From: Thermoprotei archaeon
Lineage (GTDB): Archaea; Thermoproteota; Thermoprotei_A; EX4484-217-1
Direction of reading: 5' to 3'
Assembly: GCA_021158265.1 (NCBI GenBank)
Contig: JAGGUY010000037.1
Location: 1-38,234, forward strand
DNA: 38,234 nucleotides
Numbering within the stretch: the first letter of the stretch is position 1; each line of letters starts with the position of its first letter. The translations under genes were made by a program, and so were the position numbers. The notes beneath the pieces were generated by a model, which saw only the letters and a program-made list of their open reading frames with translations, had not been told where the DNA came from and ran no database searches. Below are positions 15,660 through 22,801 of the stretch, in pieces.

Positions 15660-15887
15660 TCATCTCCATCGGGGGGCGTTCAGGGTTCCCACGGAACCAC
15701 GAAGCCCCACATCTTGAGTGAACAAGTTTAAACCTCTTAAGGCCAAGTTCCATGAAGCAACAATATCCCTTGTAATGATGTGTTCGCTTGGTAGCATTAC
15801 CCACCTATAATTAATGAACACAAGTCCTCCTCCTATTGGCGATGTTTTGGACGTGTTTCTAGGGTCTACACAGCCGTAGCAAGGTTT
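15660..15887 (-). pseudogene. C-terminal remnant of a tnpB lacking zinc-ribbon cysteines
   Basis: The minus strand is open for about 75 codons to a TGA at 15662-15660 and reads VDPRNTSKTSPIGG, then RWVMLPSEHIITRDIVAS, WNLALRGL and LRGSVGTLNA. This is the RuvC-III/zinc-ribbon end of a TnpB, with the last catalytic Asp kept (TRD). The CPxCG pairs of a normal zinc ribbon are replaced by SPIGG and LPSEH. RuvC-I and RuvC-II are absent, so it is a fragment. The end resembles the plus-strand tnpB tail (GSPLNAP), showing relatedness. Its 5' edge lies next to a CATATA repeat tract. Confidence 0.75.
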
Positions 15888-15917
15888 ATATGTTTGTATA
15901 TGTTTTTATATATTCTT
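15888..15917 (-). repeat. CATATA tract, copy 1
   Basis: On the minus strand CATATACAAA and CATATAAACC follow ATATATAAAAA: CATATA units at a 10-base period. A near-identical tract (17 of 18 bases over the core) lies at 17359-17388 on the plus strand, next to the other tnpB. Confidence 0.5.
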
Positions 15918-16072
15918 CATGGGCTGTCTTCTTCGTGGAGTAGTAGTATTTTTACCTTCTTCCCGTGCAGCTTGGCTATTTTCTCTCTGTATTGTTTTGG
16001 TGGGTATATGTAGTAGCGGTTGCCCATCCTGATTACCCTCGCCTCAAACAAGAGGATGACCACGTATACCAC
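15917..16072 (-). CDS. small AbrB/DUF2080-like transposase-associated protein
   Basis: 51 residues, read from GTG 16072 (GTG 16063 also possible) to TGA 15919-15917. The core FEARVIRMGNRYYIYPP followed by LHGKKVKILLL has the shape of a swapped-hairpin AbrB-type DNA-binding domain (xxRxGNSxxxxxPKE...GxKVxxxx) and resembles the DUF2080 transposase-associated proteins found beside archaeal tnpB genes. TATA-like TTTATAAAT at 16097-16105 could serve it leftward and tnpB rightward. A truncated homologue lies at 17386-17472 (KEYQEKLKKHHGKKVKVIV). A role in regulating the element is inferred only from location and fold. Confidence 0.6.
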   Translation of the reverse strand: MVYVVILLFEARVIRMGNRYYIYPPKQYREKIAKLHGKKVKILLLHEEDSP

Positions 16073-16096
16073 CCATACTAGTTTATGGATGCAAAT

Positions 16097-16105
16097 ATTT
16101 ATAAA
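16097..16105. promoter_or_regulatory. palindromic TATA between tnpB and the small AbrB-like gene
   Basis: The core of ATATTTATAAATCTT is symmetrical (ATTTATAAAT). Starts expected near 16127 (+) and 16075 (-) lie within a few bases of the two divergent genes, suggesting a bidirectional promoter. Confidence 0.35.
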
Positions 16106-16133
16106 TCTTCATGCAGATAATCATTAATGGTGA

Positions 16134-17384
16134 ATGCCTCCGATGAGGGGGTGCACCACTTGTAATGCATGGGTGGTTCTCCGAGGATGCAAGATGCTGA
16201 CCCTAAAAGCAAGAGGAGTACTAGTAGACGGCTCTCTTTGGGAGCTAAGAGAAGAACTATACCTTACACGAAGAGCAATACAATATGTCATAGATGCATT
16301 ATGGGAACTAGACAAACTACCGAGCATTAACCAAGCACACCAGATATTCTATAAGATGTTGAGAAAACAAGGGTTCCGTGCACACCAGTGCAAGCAGGCG
16401 TACAAGTACGCTCTAGGAATAGTCAGGTCAGCTAAGAAGAATAAAGGGAGAAAACCAGTACTAAGGAAGCTGTCAGCACGTCTAGACAAATATGATGCGG
16501 TAGTTGATTTAGAGAACCAAGTGGTAGTCATAAAGCTAAGAAACAAAACATTCAAGATAAAGTTACTACACCGTAGGAACTACATAAGGAAGTTCATGGG
16601 AAGGAAATGGTACGAGGTAATCATAAGCATTGATAGGCAGGGAAGGATATGGGTCTCTATACCCTTTAGATGGATATACGAACCATACAGTCCTAAGAGA
16701 TTGATTTCCCTTGACATTAACCTGAAGAAGGTGGTGGTCTACGACGGTAGGAGTGTTAAGAGGATCGATACTAGGTTTGTTGAAGCGTTGTATCTGAAGA
16801 TTCACGCTGAGAGGGTTCAGAAGAAGTATTCTAGAATGTGGAGGCACAATAAGAGGATACTCAATAGGATAAGAGGTCTTCATAGACGCTCAAGAAACAT
16901 AGTAATTGACTGGTCTCGTAAATTTGCTAAATACTTTGTCTTTAAAGCGAAGAGAACAGGAAGTGCTATAGTATTAGAGGACTTAGAGAAACTATGGTTT
17001 AATGTTTCACAAAAGTCTTCTACCCTAGCTAATAGGTTGTCAAGGTTCGCTTACTGTAAGTTACAACTAGCAATAGTAACTAAAGCGATAGAGTATAACA
17101 TACCAGTAATCTACGTGGACCCTAGAGGAACATCTACACTATGTCCTAAGTGTGGGGCAAAGCTATCATATACTCATAGACTAGCTATATGTGGGAACTG
17201 CGGATTCATAGCTGATAGAGATACGGTAGGTACTATGAACGTACACCTTCGAGGTTTAAGGGGTATGTGGGGAAGCCTTGGGTCTCCCCTGAACGCTCCC
17301 GCAATGAACGATGAAACCCGAGGGAGCGGGAGAACCATAGATGAGCCGATGACAGTTCATATAAAATCATATACAAGCATATAA
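16134..17384 (+). CDS. tnpB: RNA-guided endonuclease TnpB (IS605 OrfB family)
   Basis: 416 residues if read from ATG 16134; ATG 16194 (MLTLKARGVLVDG, with GAGG seven bases upstream) gives the usual TnpB N-terminus and may be the real start. The RuvC-like catalytic set is complete: D194 (ISLDINLKK), E282 (IVLEDLEKL) and the ADRD motif at 360-363. A zinc ribbon has CPKCG and CGNCG with YVDPRGTSTL before it. TnpB cuts DNA guided by an RNA from the element's right end, helping retain the element. No premature stop or frameshift is seen. The last ~40 codons overlap a GC-rich, hairpin-forming stretch expected for the guide RNA. No tnpA is nearby. Confidence 0.88.
   Translation: MPPMRGCTTCNAWVVLRGCKMLTLKARGVLVDGSLWELREELYLTRRAIQYVIDALWELDKLPSINQAHQIFYKMLRKQGFRAHQCKQAYKYALGIVRSAKKNKGRKPVLRKLSARLDKYDAVVDLENQVVVIKLRNKTFKIKLLHRRNYIRKFMGRKWYEVIISIDRQGRIWVSIPFRWIYEPYSPKRLISLDINLKKVVVYDGRSVKRIDTRFVEALYLKIHAERVQKKYSRMWRHNKRILNRIRGLHRRSRNIVIDWSRKFAKYFVFKAKRTGSAIVLEDLEKLWFNVSQKSSTLANRLSRFAYCKLQLAIVTKAIEYNIPVIYVDPRGTSTLCPKCGAKLSYTHRLAICGNCGFIADRDTVGTMNVHLRGLRGMWGSLGSPLNAPAMNDETRGSGRTIDEPMTVHIKSYTSI
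17240..17350 (+). ncRNA. probable omega/reRNA scaffold at the tnpB 3' end
   Basis: This GC-rich stretch overlaps the end of tnpB. It contains a perfect 7-bp inverted repeat CTCCCGC (17296-17302)/GCGGGAG (17326-17332) and a GGGGA/TCCCC pairing just before. TnpB guide RNAs come from exactly this place, sharing the 3' coding end and running into the flank. The 3' boundary and guide segment (expected just beyond the element end) could not be placed. Confidence 0.5.
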
Positions 17385-17388
17385 AGAG
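17359..17388 (+). repeat. CATATA tract, copy 2
   Basis: Three tandem 10-base units CATATAAAAT, CATATACAAG and CATATAAAGA. It covers the last codons of tnpB and the stop, and joins the truncated small gene. Copy 1 lies in inverse orientation at 15888-15917. Confidence 0.55.
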
Positions 17389-17472
17389 GAGAACCCGAAG
17401 GAGTACCAGGAGAAGTTAAAGAAACACCATGGAAAGAAGGTAAAAGTAATCGTAATCATAGAACCAGAATAG
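17386..17472 (+). pseudogene. truncated C-terminal half of the AbrB/DUF2080-like gene
   Basis: 28 codons ending at TAG 17470-17472 read EENPKEYQEKLKKHHGKKV followed by KVIVIIEPE, clearly homologous to the end of the 15917-16072 protein (PPKQYREKIAKLHGKKVKILLL). There is no start codon in frame before an upstream TAA at 17362, and the GNR-YYIYP half is missing. It is a remnant left by insertion or rearrangement of tnpB. Confidence 0.6.
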
Positions 17473-17511
17473 AGGTTCTTATAATATTTAGAAGTTTTAC
17501 ATAATTACTAA

Positions 17512-17521
17512 AACACTCTAA
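17512..17521. repeat. right copy of 10-bp direct repeat flanking the mobile island
   Basis: AACACTCTAA, identical to 15522-15531 in the same orientation. Nothing else recognisable lies between here and the cysS promoter. Confidence 0.3.
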
Positions 17522-17579
17522 GTATGCAAATAACCGAATAGTCTTTAAGAAGGGAAGTAATAATGCTAATAAATCCTTA

Positions 17580-17590
17580 GCCTTAAAAGT
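17580..17590 (+). promoter_or_regulatory. TATA region for cysS
   Basis: CCTTAAAAGTT predicts a start near 17612, with GGGTG (17615-17619) as ribosome binding site for GTG 17626. Confidence 0.4.
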
Positions 17591-17625
17591 TACAATTGAA
17601 GCTAAAGTAGGCAAGGGTGTGTTTA

Positions 17626-19053
17626 GTGAAGTTAAAGGTAACTAATACGTTAACTGGTAAGAAGGAGTATTTTGAACCATTAATTCCAGGTTTTGTAAGA
17701 ATGTATGTCTGTGGACCGACACCATATGATCATACTCATATAGGGCATGCTAGAACATACATAGTATTTGACCTTGTAAGGAGATATCTGGAATATTTGG
17801 GGTATACTGTGTTTCATGTTATGAACATTACAGACATTGACGATAAAATTATCAGAAGGGCTAAGGAGCTAGGTGTTGATTGGAGGGATGTTCCCGAAAA
17901 ATACACTAGAGAATTCATTGATGTTCTTGTGAAGCTTAATATTAAAATGCCTCACGTGATGCCTAAGGTTACTGAACATATAGATGACATTATAGAGTTT
18001 ATTCAGGATTTAATACGTAAGGGTTATGCTTACGAAAGTCATGGGAGCGTGTATTTTGAGGTAGATAAGTTTCCGGAGTATGGTAAGCTTTCTAAAAGAA
18101 GAGTTAGTGAGGAATGGAGGCAGGAGGAGGAGTTTCTTAGGGAGAAAAAGAAACCTTACGATTTCGCATTATGGAAGAAAGCTAAACCAGGTGAACCTTG
18201 GTGGAATAGTCCTTGGGGTCCTGGAAGACCCGGATGGCATATTGAATGCTCCGTTATGAGCAGTAAGTACTTAGGACCTCAATTCGATATCCATGGTGGA
18301 GGTCAAGACCTAATATTTCCGCATCATGAAAACGAAATTGCCCAGAGTGAAGCAAGATTCGGAATTACACCTTGGGTTAAGTACTGGCTTCACGTAGGGT
18401 ATTTGACGATTAAAGGCGAAAAAATGAGTAAAAGCTTAGGAAACATTATTCCCGTATATGAGGTGCTGGAAAAGTATAAACCTGAAGTTCTTAGACTATA
18501 CCTTCTAAGCTCATACTATAGAAGTCCCATGGACTTCACATGGGAGGGTTTAGAACATACAAAAACGTTGTTTAATAGGTTAGTAAAAGTTGTTGATGGT
18601 TCTAAGAAAATACTGTTAGATGAGAAACCGCCGCATAAGTTAAGCTCCACCATTAGGGCTCATGTGAATAAAATTGTTAAACTTAAAAGGATGTTCTTTG
18701 AAAGTTTAAGTGACGATTTTAACATGGCGAAGGCTATGCCGTACCTTCATGAGCTAATAAGTTTCAGTATGAAGAAACTAGATAGTGAGCCCTCATACGC
18801 TTTAGCACTTACAATATATTCCGCACTTAAGGAGTTAAACGAAGTTCTCGGGGTTTTAGACAAATACTTCTATGGGGCAAAAGAAGTTGAAGAGAAATTA
18901 AGAAGAATTGTTGAGGCAGTAGTCTCTGTAAGGCATGAGTTTAGAATGAAGAAGCAATACGATGTTTCAGACAAGATCAGGGATGCACTAGCTAAAGTAG
19001 GCGTTAAGCTCTATGATTTTAAAGATAGAACAACATGGGTTATAGAGTACTAG
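17626..19053 (+). CDS. cysS: cysteinyl-tRNA synthetase
   Basis: 475-residue class I aminoacyl-tRNA synthetase charging tRNA-Cys. HIGH motif HIGH (38-41, in YDHTHIGHARTY), KMSKS (266-270, GEKMSKSLGN), zinc site residues in MYVCGPTPYDH, WHIECSVM and the HHENEIAQSEA region, and the GGGQDLIFPHHENE block. Length is normal. I prefer GTG 17626 (residue sequence KLKVTNTLTGKK follows) because GGGTG lies six bases upstream; GTG 17617 would add three residues and overlap the ribosome binding site. It lies downstream of the tnpB island and 39 bases before cofD, which has its own TATA. Confidence 0.95.
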   Translation: MKLKVTNTLTGKKEYFEPLIPGFVRMYVCGPTPYDHTHIGHARTYIVFDLVRRYLEYLGYTVFHVMNITDIDDKIIRRAKELGVDWRDVPEKYTREFIDVLVKLNIKMPHVMPKVTEHIDDIIEFIQDLIRKGYAYESHGSVYFEVDKFPEYGKLSKRRVSEEWRQEEEFLREKKKPYDFALWKKAKPGEPWWNSPWGPGRPGWHIECSVMSSKYLGPQFDIHGGGQDLIFPHHENEIAQSEARFGITPWVKYWLHVGYLTIKGEKMSKSLGNIIPVYEVLEKYKPEVLRLYLLSSYYRSPMDFTWEGLEHTKTLFNRLVKVVDGSKKILLDEKPPHKLSSTIRAHVNKIVKLKRMFFESLSDDFNMAKAMPYLHELISFSMKKLDSEPSYALALTIYSALKELNEVLGVLDKYFYGAKEVEEKLRRIVEAVVSVRHEFRMKKQYDVSDKIRDALAKVGVKLYDFKDRTTWVIEY

Positions 19054-19092
19054 AAACTAAACCTTAATATTCTGAATAAAACCTAGCAGTCC

Positions 19093-20055
19093 ATGAGGAT
19101 TACGGATATGATTGTTTTTCTAAGTGGAGGTACGGGTACGCCAAAGCTTATCGAAGGATTTCGCCACATAGTAAGTGATGAGGAAATAACGGTAATAGTC
19201 AACACATCCGACGACATATACTGGAACGGTCTCTATATATCACCGGATCTAGATACCATAGTTTATCTTTTCGCAGGCTTTTTAGATACTGAGAAATATT
19301 GGGGGATAAAAAACGACACTTTCAACTTTCTCGAGCAAGCGAAAATTTATGGTTTAGAGAAAACATGGTTTAACATTGGCGATAGAGATCTTGCGATGCA
19401 CGTTTTAAGAACATACCTTATGAATAAAGGTTTAACGTTAACCGAAGTTACTAAGTACATTAGTAGAAGACTAGGGATTAAGGCCCGTATTTACCCTATG
19501 TGTAATGAACATGTAGAAGCATTTGTAGAGTTACTTGATGGGAAAGTGCTGAATATTCAAGAATACCTGGTTAAACATAGGTTCGAACCCGAGGTTAAGA
19601 GAGTTTTCTTTAGAGGACTTGAGAGAGCTAAGGCTGAAGAAGAAGCTCTAAAAGCTATTCTGAGCTCTGAATTAATAATCATAGGTCCGAGCAATCCTAT
19701 TAACAGCATAGGACCCATACTTAAAGTTAAGGGTGTTAAGGAGGCTCTAAAGGAAGCAAAAGCACCTATAGTTGCTGTATCACCAATTATCTCAAATAAG
19801 CCTGTTTCTGGTCCCGCAGATAAATTCATGAAAGCTTATGGGCTCGACCCTTCACCCTTAGGGATAGCGGAGTTTTATAAGGGAATAATTGATGGATTAG
19901 TAATAGATGTCGCTGATGAAGCGTTAAGGTTAGTTATTGAGAAGAAATTTAAAATAAGAGTTCATGTGGCAAAAACAATTATGGAGTCCTTAAATGATAA
20001 GGTAGCGCTTGCCAGAGAAATCATGGAGTTTGCAAGGACATTAGGAGAAGAATGA
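19093..20055 (+). CDS. cofD: 2-phospho-L-lactate transferase (F420 biosynthesis)
   Basis: 320 residues. CofD joins the lactyl- or enolpyruvyl-diphospho-guanosine made with CofC to Fo, giving F420-0 (or its dehydro form). Signatures: VFLSGGTGTPKLIEGF at the N-terminus, IVNTSDDIYWNGLYISPDLDT, FNIGDRDLAMHV, ARIYPMCNEHVEAFVE, IIIGPSNPINSIGPIL, and a VSPIISNKPVSGPADKFM stretch. All are standard for the family. TATA CCTTAATATT at 19061-19070 places the start at about 19092, so the ATG at 19093 is essentially leaderless. It begins an apparent five-gene F420 operon. Confidence 0.95.
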   Translation: MRITDMIVFLSGGTGTPKLIEGFRHIVSDEEITVIVNTSDDIYWNGLYISPDLDTIVYLFAGFLDTEKYWGIKNDTFNFLEQAKIYGLEKTWFNIGDRDLAMHVLRTYLMNKGLTLTEVTKYISRRLGIKARIYPMCNEHVEAFVELLDGKVLNIQEYLVKHRFEPEVKRVFFRGLERAKAEEEALKAILSSELIIIGPSNPINSIGPILKVKGVKEALKEAKAPIVAVSPIISNKPVSGPADKFMKAYGLDPSPLGIAEFYKGIIDGLVIDVADEALRLVIEKKFKIRVHVAKTIMESLNDKVALAREIMEFARTLGEE

Positions 20056-20699
20056 AAATGAGAATTGCTGCGATAATTCCTGTTAAGAATCCTTCAACAG
20101 CTAAATTAAGACTTTCAAAGGTTCTTACGCAGGATTTAAGAGAGAAACTTACTCTCGAAATGCTTAAGGACATTATTGTTTCTATTACCTCATGTAAGCT
20201 CATAAATTACATAGTTATTGTTACCCCCGGAGAAAAAGCGAGTATTGTGAAAGAATATGGTAAGAACATTTTCCTAATAAGGGATGAGGGTAAAGGCCAA
20301 ATAAATGCTGTAATGAAGGGAATAGACTTTGCACAGAAAACTCTTCAAGCAAACATAGTTGTTATTCTAGTTGCTGATGCACCATTAATAGGTCCATGGG
20401 ATCTTTATGAAATAGTTAGGAAAGGATATGTTTGGAATAGTGTTGTTCTAGCTCCTTCTGATGATGGAGGAACGAATGTAATTCTTCAGAACCCACCTAA
20501 AAACATACCTTTAAGATATGGTAGAAGTAGCTTTAAAAAACACTTAAGTGAGTGTGAAAAAAGAAAGCTTAAATGCCTAGTTTATTCATCAGAAAGTATA
20601 TCACTTGATATTGATGCACCTAGCGATTTAGAGAGACTTAAACAATCAGGTAAAGGAACATACACATATTCGTTCATAAGAGAGGTGTTTAAGAATTAA
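20052..20699 (+). CDS. cofC: 2-phospho-L-lactate/PEP guanylyltransferase (F420 biosynthesis)
   Basis: 215 residues of the CofC family, a MobA-like fold that activates 2-phospholactate or PEP with GTP for CofD. Signatures: IIPVKNPSTAKLRLSKVL at the N-terminus, VILVADAPLIGPWDL (metal DxP), LAPSDDGGTNVILQNPP and YGRSSFKKHL, and a C-terminal SLDIDAPSDL. It overlaps cofD by four bases (ATGA), showing translational coupling. ATG 20058 two codons in is an equally good start. The end of this gene holds the GAGGTG ribosome binding site for the next gene. Confidence 0.93.
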   Translation: MKMRIAAIIPVKNPSTAKLRLSKVLTQDLREKLTLEMLKDIIVSITSCKLINYIVIVTPGEKASIVKEYGKNIFLIRDEGKGQINAVMKGIDFAQKTLQANIVVILVADAPLIGPWDLYEIVRKGYVWNSVVLAPSDDGGTNVILQNPPKNIPLRYGRSSFKKHLSECEKRKLKCLVYSSESISLDIDAPSDLERLKQSGKGTYTYSFIREVFKN

Positions 20700-21747
20700 T
20701 TTAGAAAACGAGTTCTTTATTGAAGGAGATTTTATCGAAGACATATACGGCATAATATTCGATGTTAAAGGGTATGAGCATCCACCAGAAAGAGTTGTAG
20801 CTTATCCTAGATATGTTCCTTCACCCTCTGGAAATAGATGTAGAAACGGGGAGTGCTATGAGAAAATATATGATCTAAACATTAGGTATGACTTCTTAAA
20901 GAGTAGGCTTAAGGAATACCTTGTCTATGACGATGTTTTTGACACGTATGTAAGTGAAGTCCCCTTGAAAAACATCGTTAAACACTATATTCCATCAAAA
21001 TACTTAAGGAATCTATTGAAACATAGAGATTCCCTTAAAGGTTTAAAGAGAAAAGCCCTAGACTTTGCCCTAACTATAGCTAACGAATCAAATGTGGATA
21101 CCAGAAATCTAGGTATAAGTGGTTCGTTGCTTGTAAATCTACATAGGGAGAATAGTGATATTGACTTAATAGTTTATGGTACCGACGAATCTAAAAAGGT
21201 GGCTGACGCTCTCACCAAGCTTTTTTCTAAAGGTGTTCTAAGAAAACACACTATTGAAGAATATAGGAGATTATTTGAGTTTAGGAAAGCATATAAAGTT
21301 ATGGATTTCGAAACCTTCGTCAAACATGAAAGAAGAAAGATTTTCCAAGGATTCTTTGCGGATAGAGAGTTCTTCATAAGATTCGTTGAGAAACCTCAGG
21401 AAACCCATAGGTATGGTGAATTTAAGTATAAAAACATGGGAGAAGTTACTATTAAGGCTAAGGTCGTAGATGATTCAGAGTCTATATTTACACCAGTTAG
21501 CTATAAAATCGAGGTGATTAAAGTTATAGATTCAAGTAAGCTTAAAGGTAAGAATATGGATTTTAATAAAATACGTGAAGTGGTTTCGTTTAGAGGAAGA
21601 TTTTGCCAGCAAGTTTTCTCAGGGGAAATAGCTATAGTTAGAGGTAAGTTGGAGTGCGTGTTTCATCATGGTGAATTTAGTCATTATAGAATAATTGTTG
21701 GAGGTTCATATAATGACTTTATCATATCGGAAAGTCTTCTTAGATAG
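20695..21747 (+). CDS. pol-beta-fold nucleotidyltransferase, copy 1, with non-standard start
   Basis: About 350 residues. Nucleotidyltransferase core GISGSLLVN with G143-S144 and D155-x-D157 (NSDIDLIVYG), flanked by an N-terminal domain (YEHPPERVVAYPRYVP) and a C-terminal beta-rich domain (DSESIFTPVSYKIEV, EVVSFRGRF). It is a paralogue of the next gene. There is no ATG, GTG or TTG between the upstream in-frame stop (20677) and TTG 20965, yet homology to the paralogue runs from residue 1. ATT at 20695, seven bases after GAGGTG (20682-20687), matches the paralogue's N-terminus within one residue and is taken as start. The role in F420 metabolism is unknown; only position suggests it. Confidence 0.75.
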   Translation: MNLENEFFIEGDFIEDIYGIIFDVKGYEHPPERVVAYPRYVPSPSGNRCRNGECYEKIYDLNIRYDFLKSRLKEYLVYDDVFDTYVSEVPLKNIVKHYIPSKYLRNLLKHRDSLKGLKRKALDFALTIANESNVDTRNLGISGSLLVNLHRENSDIDLIVYGTDESKKVADALTKLFSKGVLRKHTIEEYRRLFEFRKAYKVMDFETFVKHERRKIFQGFFADREFFIRFVEKPQETHRYGEFKYKNMGEVTIKAKVVDDSESIFTPVSYKIEVIKVIDSSKLKGKNMDFNKIREVVSFRGRFCQQVFSGEIAIVRGKLECVFHHGEFSHYRIIVGGSYNDFIISESLLR

Positions 21748-22792
21748 GGACTTCGTCGAAGATAAGAACGGTTATCTTTACTGTGTTGTAGGGTATGTGC
21801 ATCCACCTGATAGAGTACTAGCGTATTTGAAATATGTACCTACACGAAGTCTAGACACTATATGGTTTAAAGGTAGAGTAGGTTACAATAGAGTACTTAA
21901 GTACTATAGTAGCGTTGCTGTGACGGAATCATTTAAAATATTAAAGAAGGTTAAGCCTCATTACATATATTACGATAACGTATTTAACATAACATTCATA
22001 GGTGTTCCAATTAGCGAAATAAGGAAACACTATATTCCTGAAGAAAGACTCAAGGAAATTATTGAGAGTGGAGGGAAGGACGAGCTAGAACAAGACCTTA
22101 TAGAGCTTGTAAAATATCTTTCCGAGACAACAAATGTTAAAATTCAGTCCTTCGGAATTTCAGGATCTATCCTCACAAGTATTCATCATCCTAAGTATTC
22201 GGATATTGATTTAACAGTTTATGGTATTGCGAACTCATGGACTCTCATCAAAGTATTAAGAGAAGCTGATGGAAAAGATAAGATAAAATTACCGGAAGAT
22301 AACGTTATTAGAGAATGGGCCCTAGAGGTCTCTAAACATCATCCACTAACTCCAAAGGAAGCTTACTTAATGTATGTTGAAAAGAAAATGAGACTAGTTT
22401 TCAAAGAATCCAGGGTTTTCTCAATTCATCCAATACTTCTACCTGAGGAGGTAAACGAAAAATACGGTGATAAGATATACGTACCCAAAGATCTCATAAA
22501 AATAAAGGGGAAGGTAATAGATAATAGGTTATCGATTTTCCTACCTGGGAAGTACATTGTTGATGATGTAAGTGTTCTTAAGGGTAAGAGAGAATATTCT
22601 GAAATAGAGGAAGTTGTGACTTTTGAGGGTCTATACTCAGGAATATTGGATGTAGATGAGGAATTTATTGCGTATGGCAAAGTTGAAGAGGTTCATGATA
22701 GAATTAAAGGAAGGAAATATTTGAGACTAGTCATAGGTTCTGCTGAAGCAAAAGGTAAAGACTACATTAAACCATTAAGGTGGCTTAGGTGA
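21713..22792 (+). CDS. pol-beta-fold nucleotidyltransferase, copy 2
   Basis: 359 residues with the same layout as copy 1: N-terminal domain (YVHPPDRVLAYLKYVPTR), core GISGSILTSI with G151-S152 and D164-x-D166 (YSDIDLTVYG), and a C-terminal beta domain (DNRLSIFLPGKYIVD, EEVVTFEGLYSG). The third catalytic acid was not located with certainty. The start is ATG 21713, seven bases after GGAGGT (21700-21705); an in-frame TTG at 21695 lies before that site. It overlaps copy 1 by 35 bases. Such archaeal proteins are annotated only as predicted nucleotidyltransferases; the acceptor (tRNA, protein or small molecule) is unknown. Confidence 0.8.
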   Translation: MTLSYRKVFLDRDFVEDKNGYLYCVVGYVHPPDRVLAYLKYVPTRSLDTIWFKGRVGYNRVLKYYSSVAVTESFKILKKVKPHYIYYDNVFNITFIGVPISEIRKHYIPEERLKEIIESGGKDELEQDLIELVKYLSETTNVKIQSFGISGSILTSIHHPKYSDIDLTVYGIANSWTLIKVLREADGKDKIKLPEDNVIREWALEVSKHHPLTPKEAYLMYVEKKMRLVFKESRVFSIHPILLPEEVNEKYGDKIYVPKDLIKIKGKVIDNRLSIFLPGKYIVDDVSVLKGKREYSEIEEVVTFEGLYSGILDVDEEFIAYGKVEEVHDRIKGRKYLRLVIGSAEAKGKDYIKPLRWLR

Positions 22793-22801
22793 TAGGAGGT
22801 T

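Larger units (their letters stand above)
15593..17472. mobile_element. IS200/IS605-type (IS1341-like) tnpB island, composite
   Basis: About 1.9 kb with one apparently intact tnpB on the plus strand, a C-terminal tnpB remnant on the minus strand, a small accessory gene on the minus strand, and the truncated end of its homologue on the plus strand. No tnpA (Y1 transposase, HUH motif) is present, so mobility would need TnpA in trans. Local composition is more GC-rich at the tnpB 3' ends than the surrounding DNA. Exact element ends could not be fixed. Confidence 0.7.

Noticed and set aside
15500-17620. IS605 transposase tnpA or a CRISPR array in the mobile island
   Set aside because: No HUH/Y1 transposase frame on either strand and no spaced repeats; the repeats present are two short CATATA tracts only.
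22795-22800. GGAGGT as the ribosome binding site of cofE
   Set aside because: Only one base before the ATG; GGTGAT at 22788-22793 has workable spacing.
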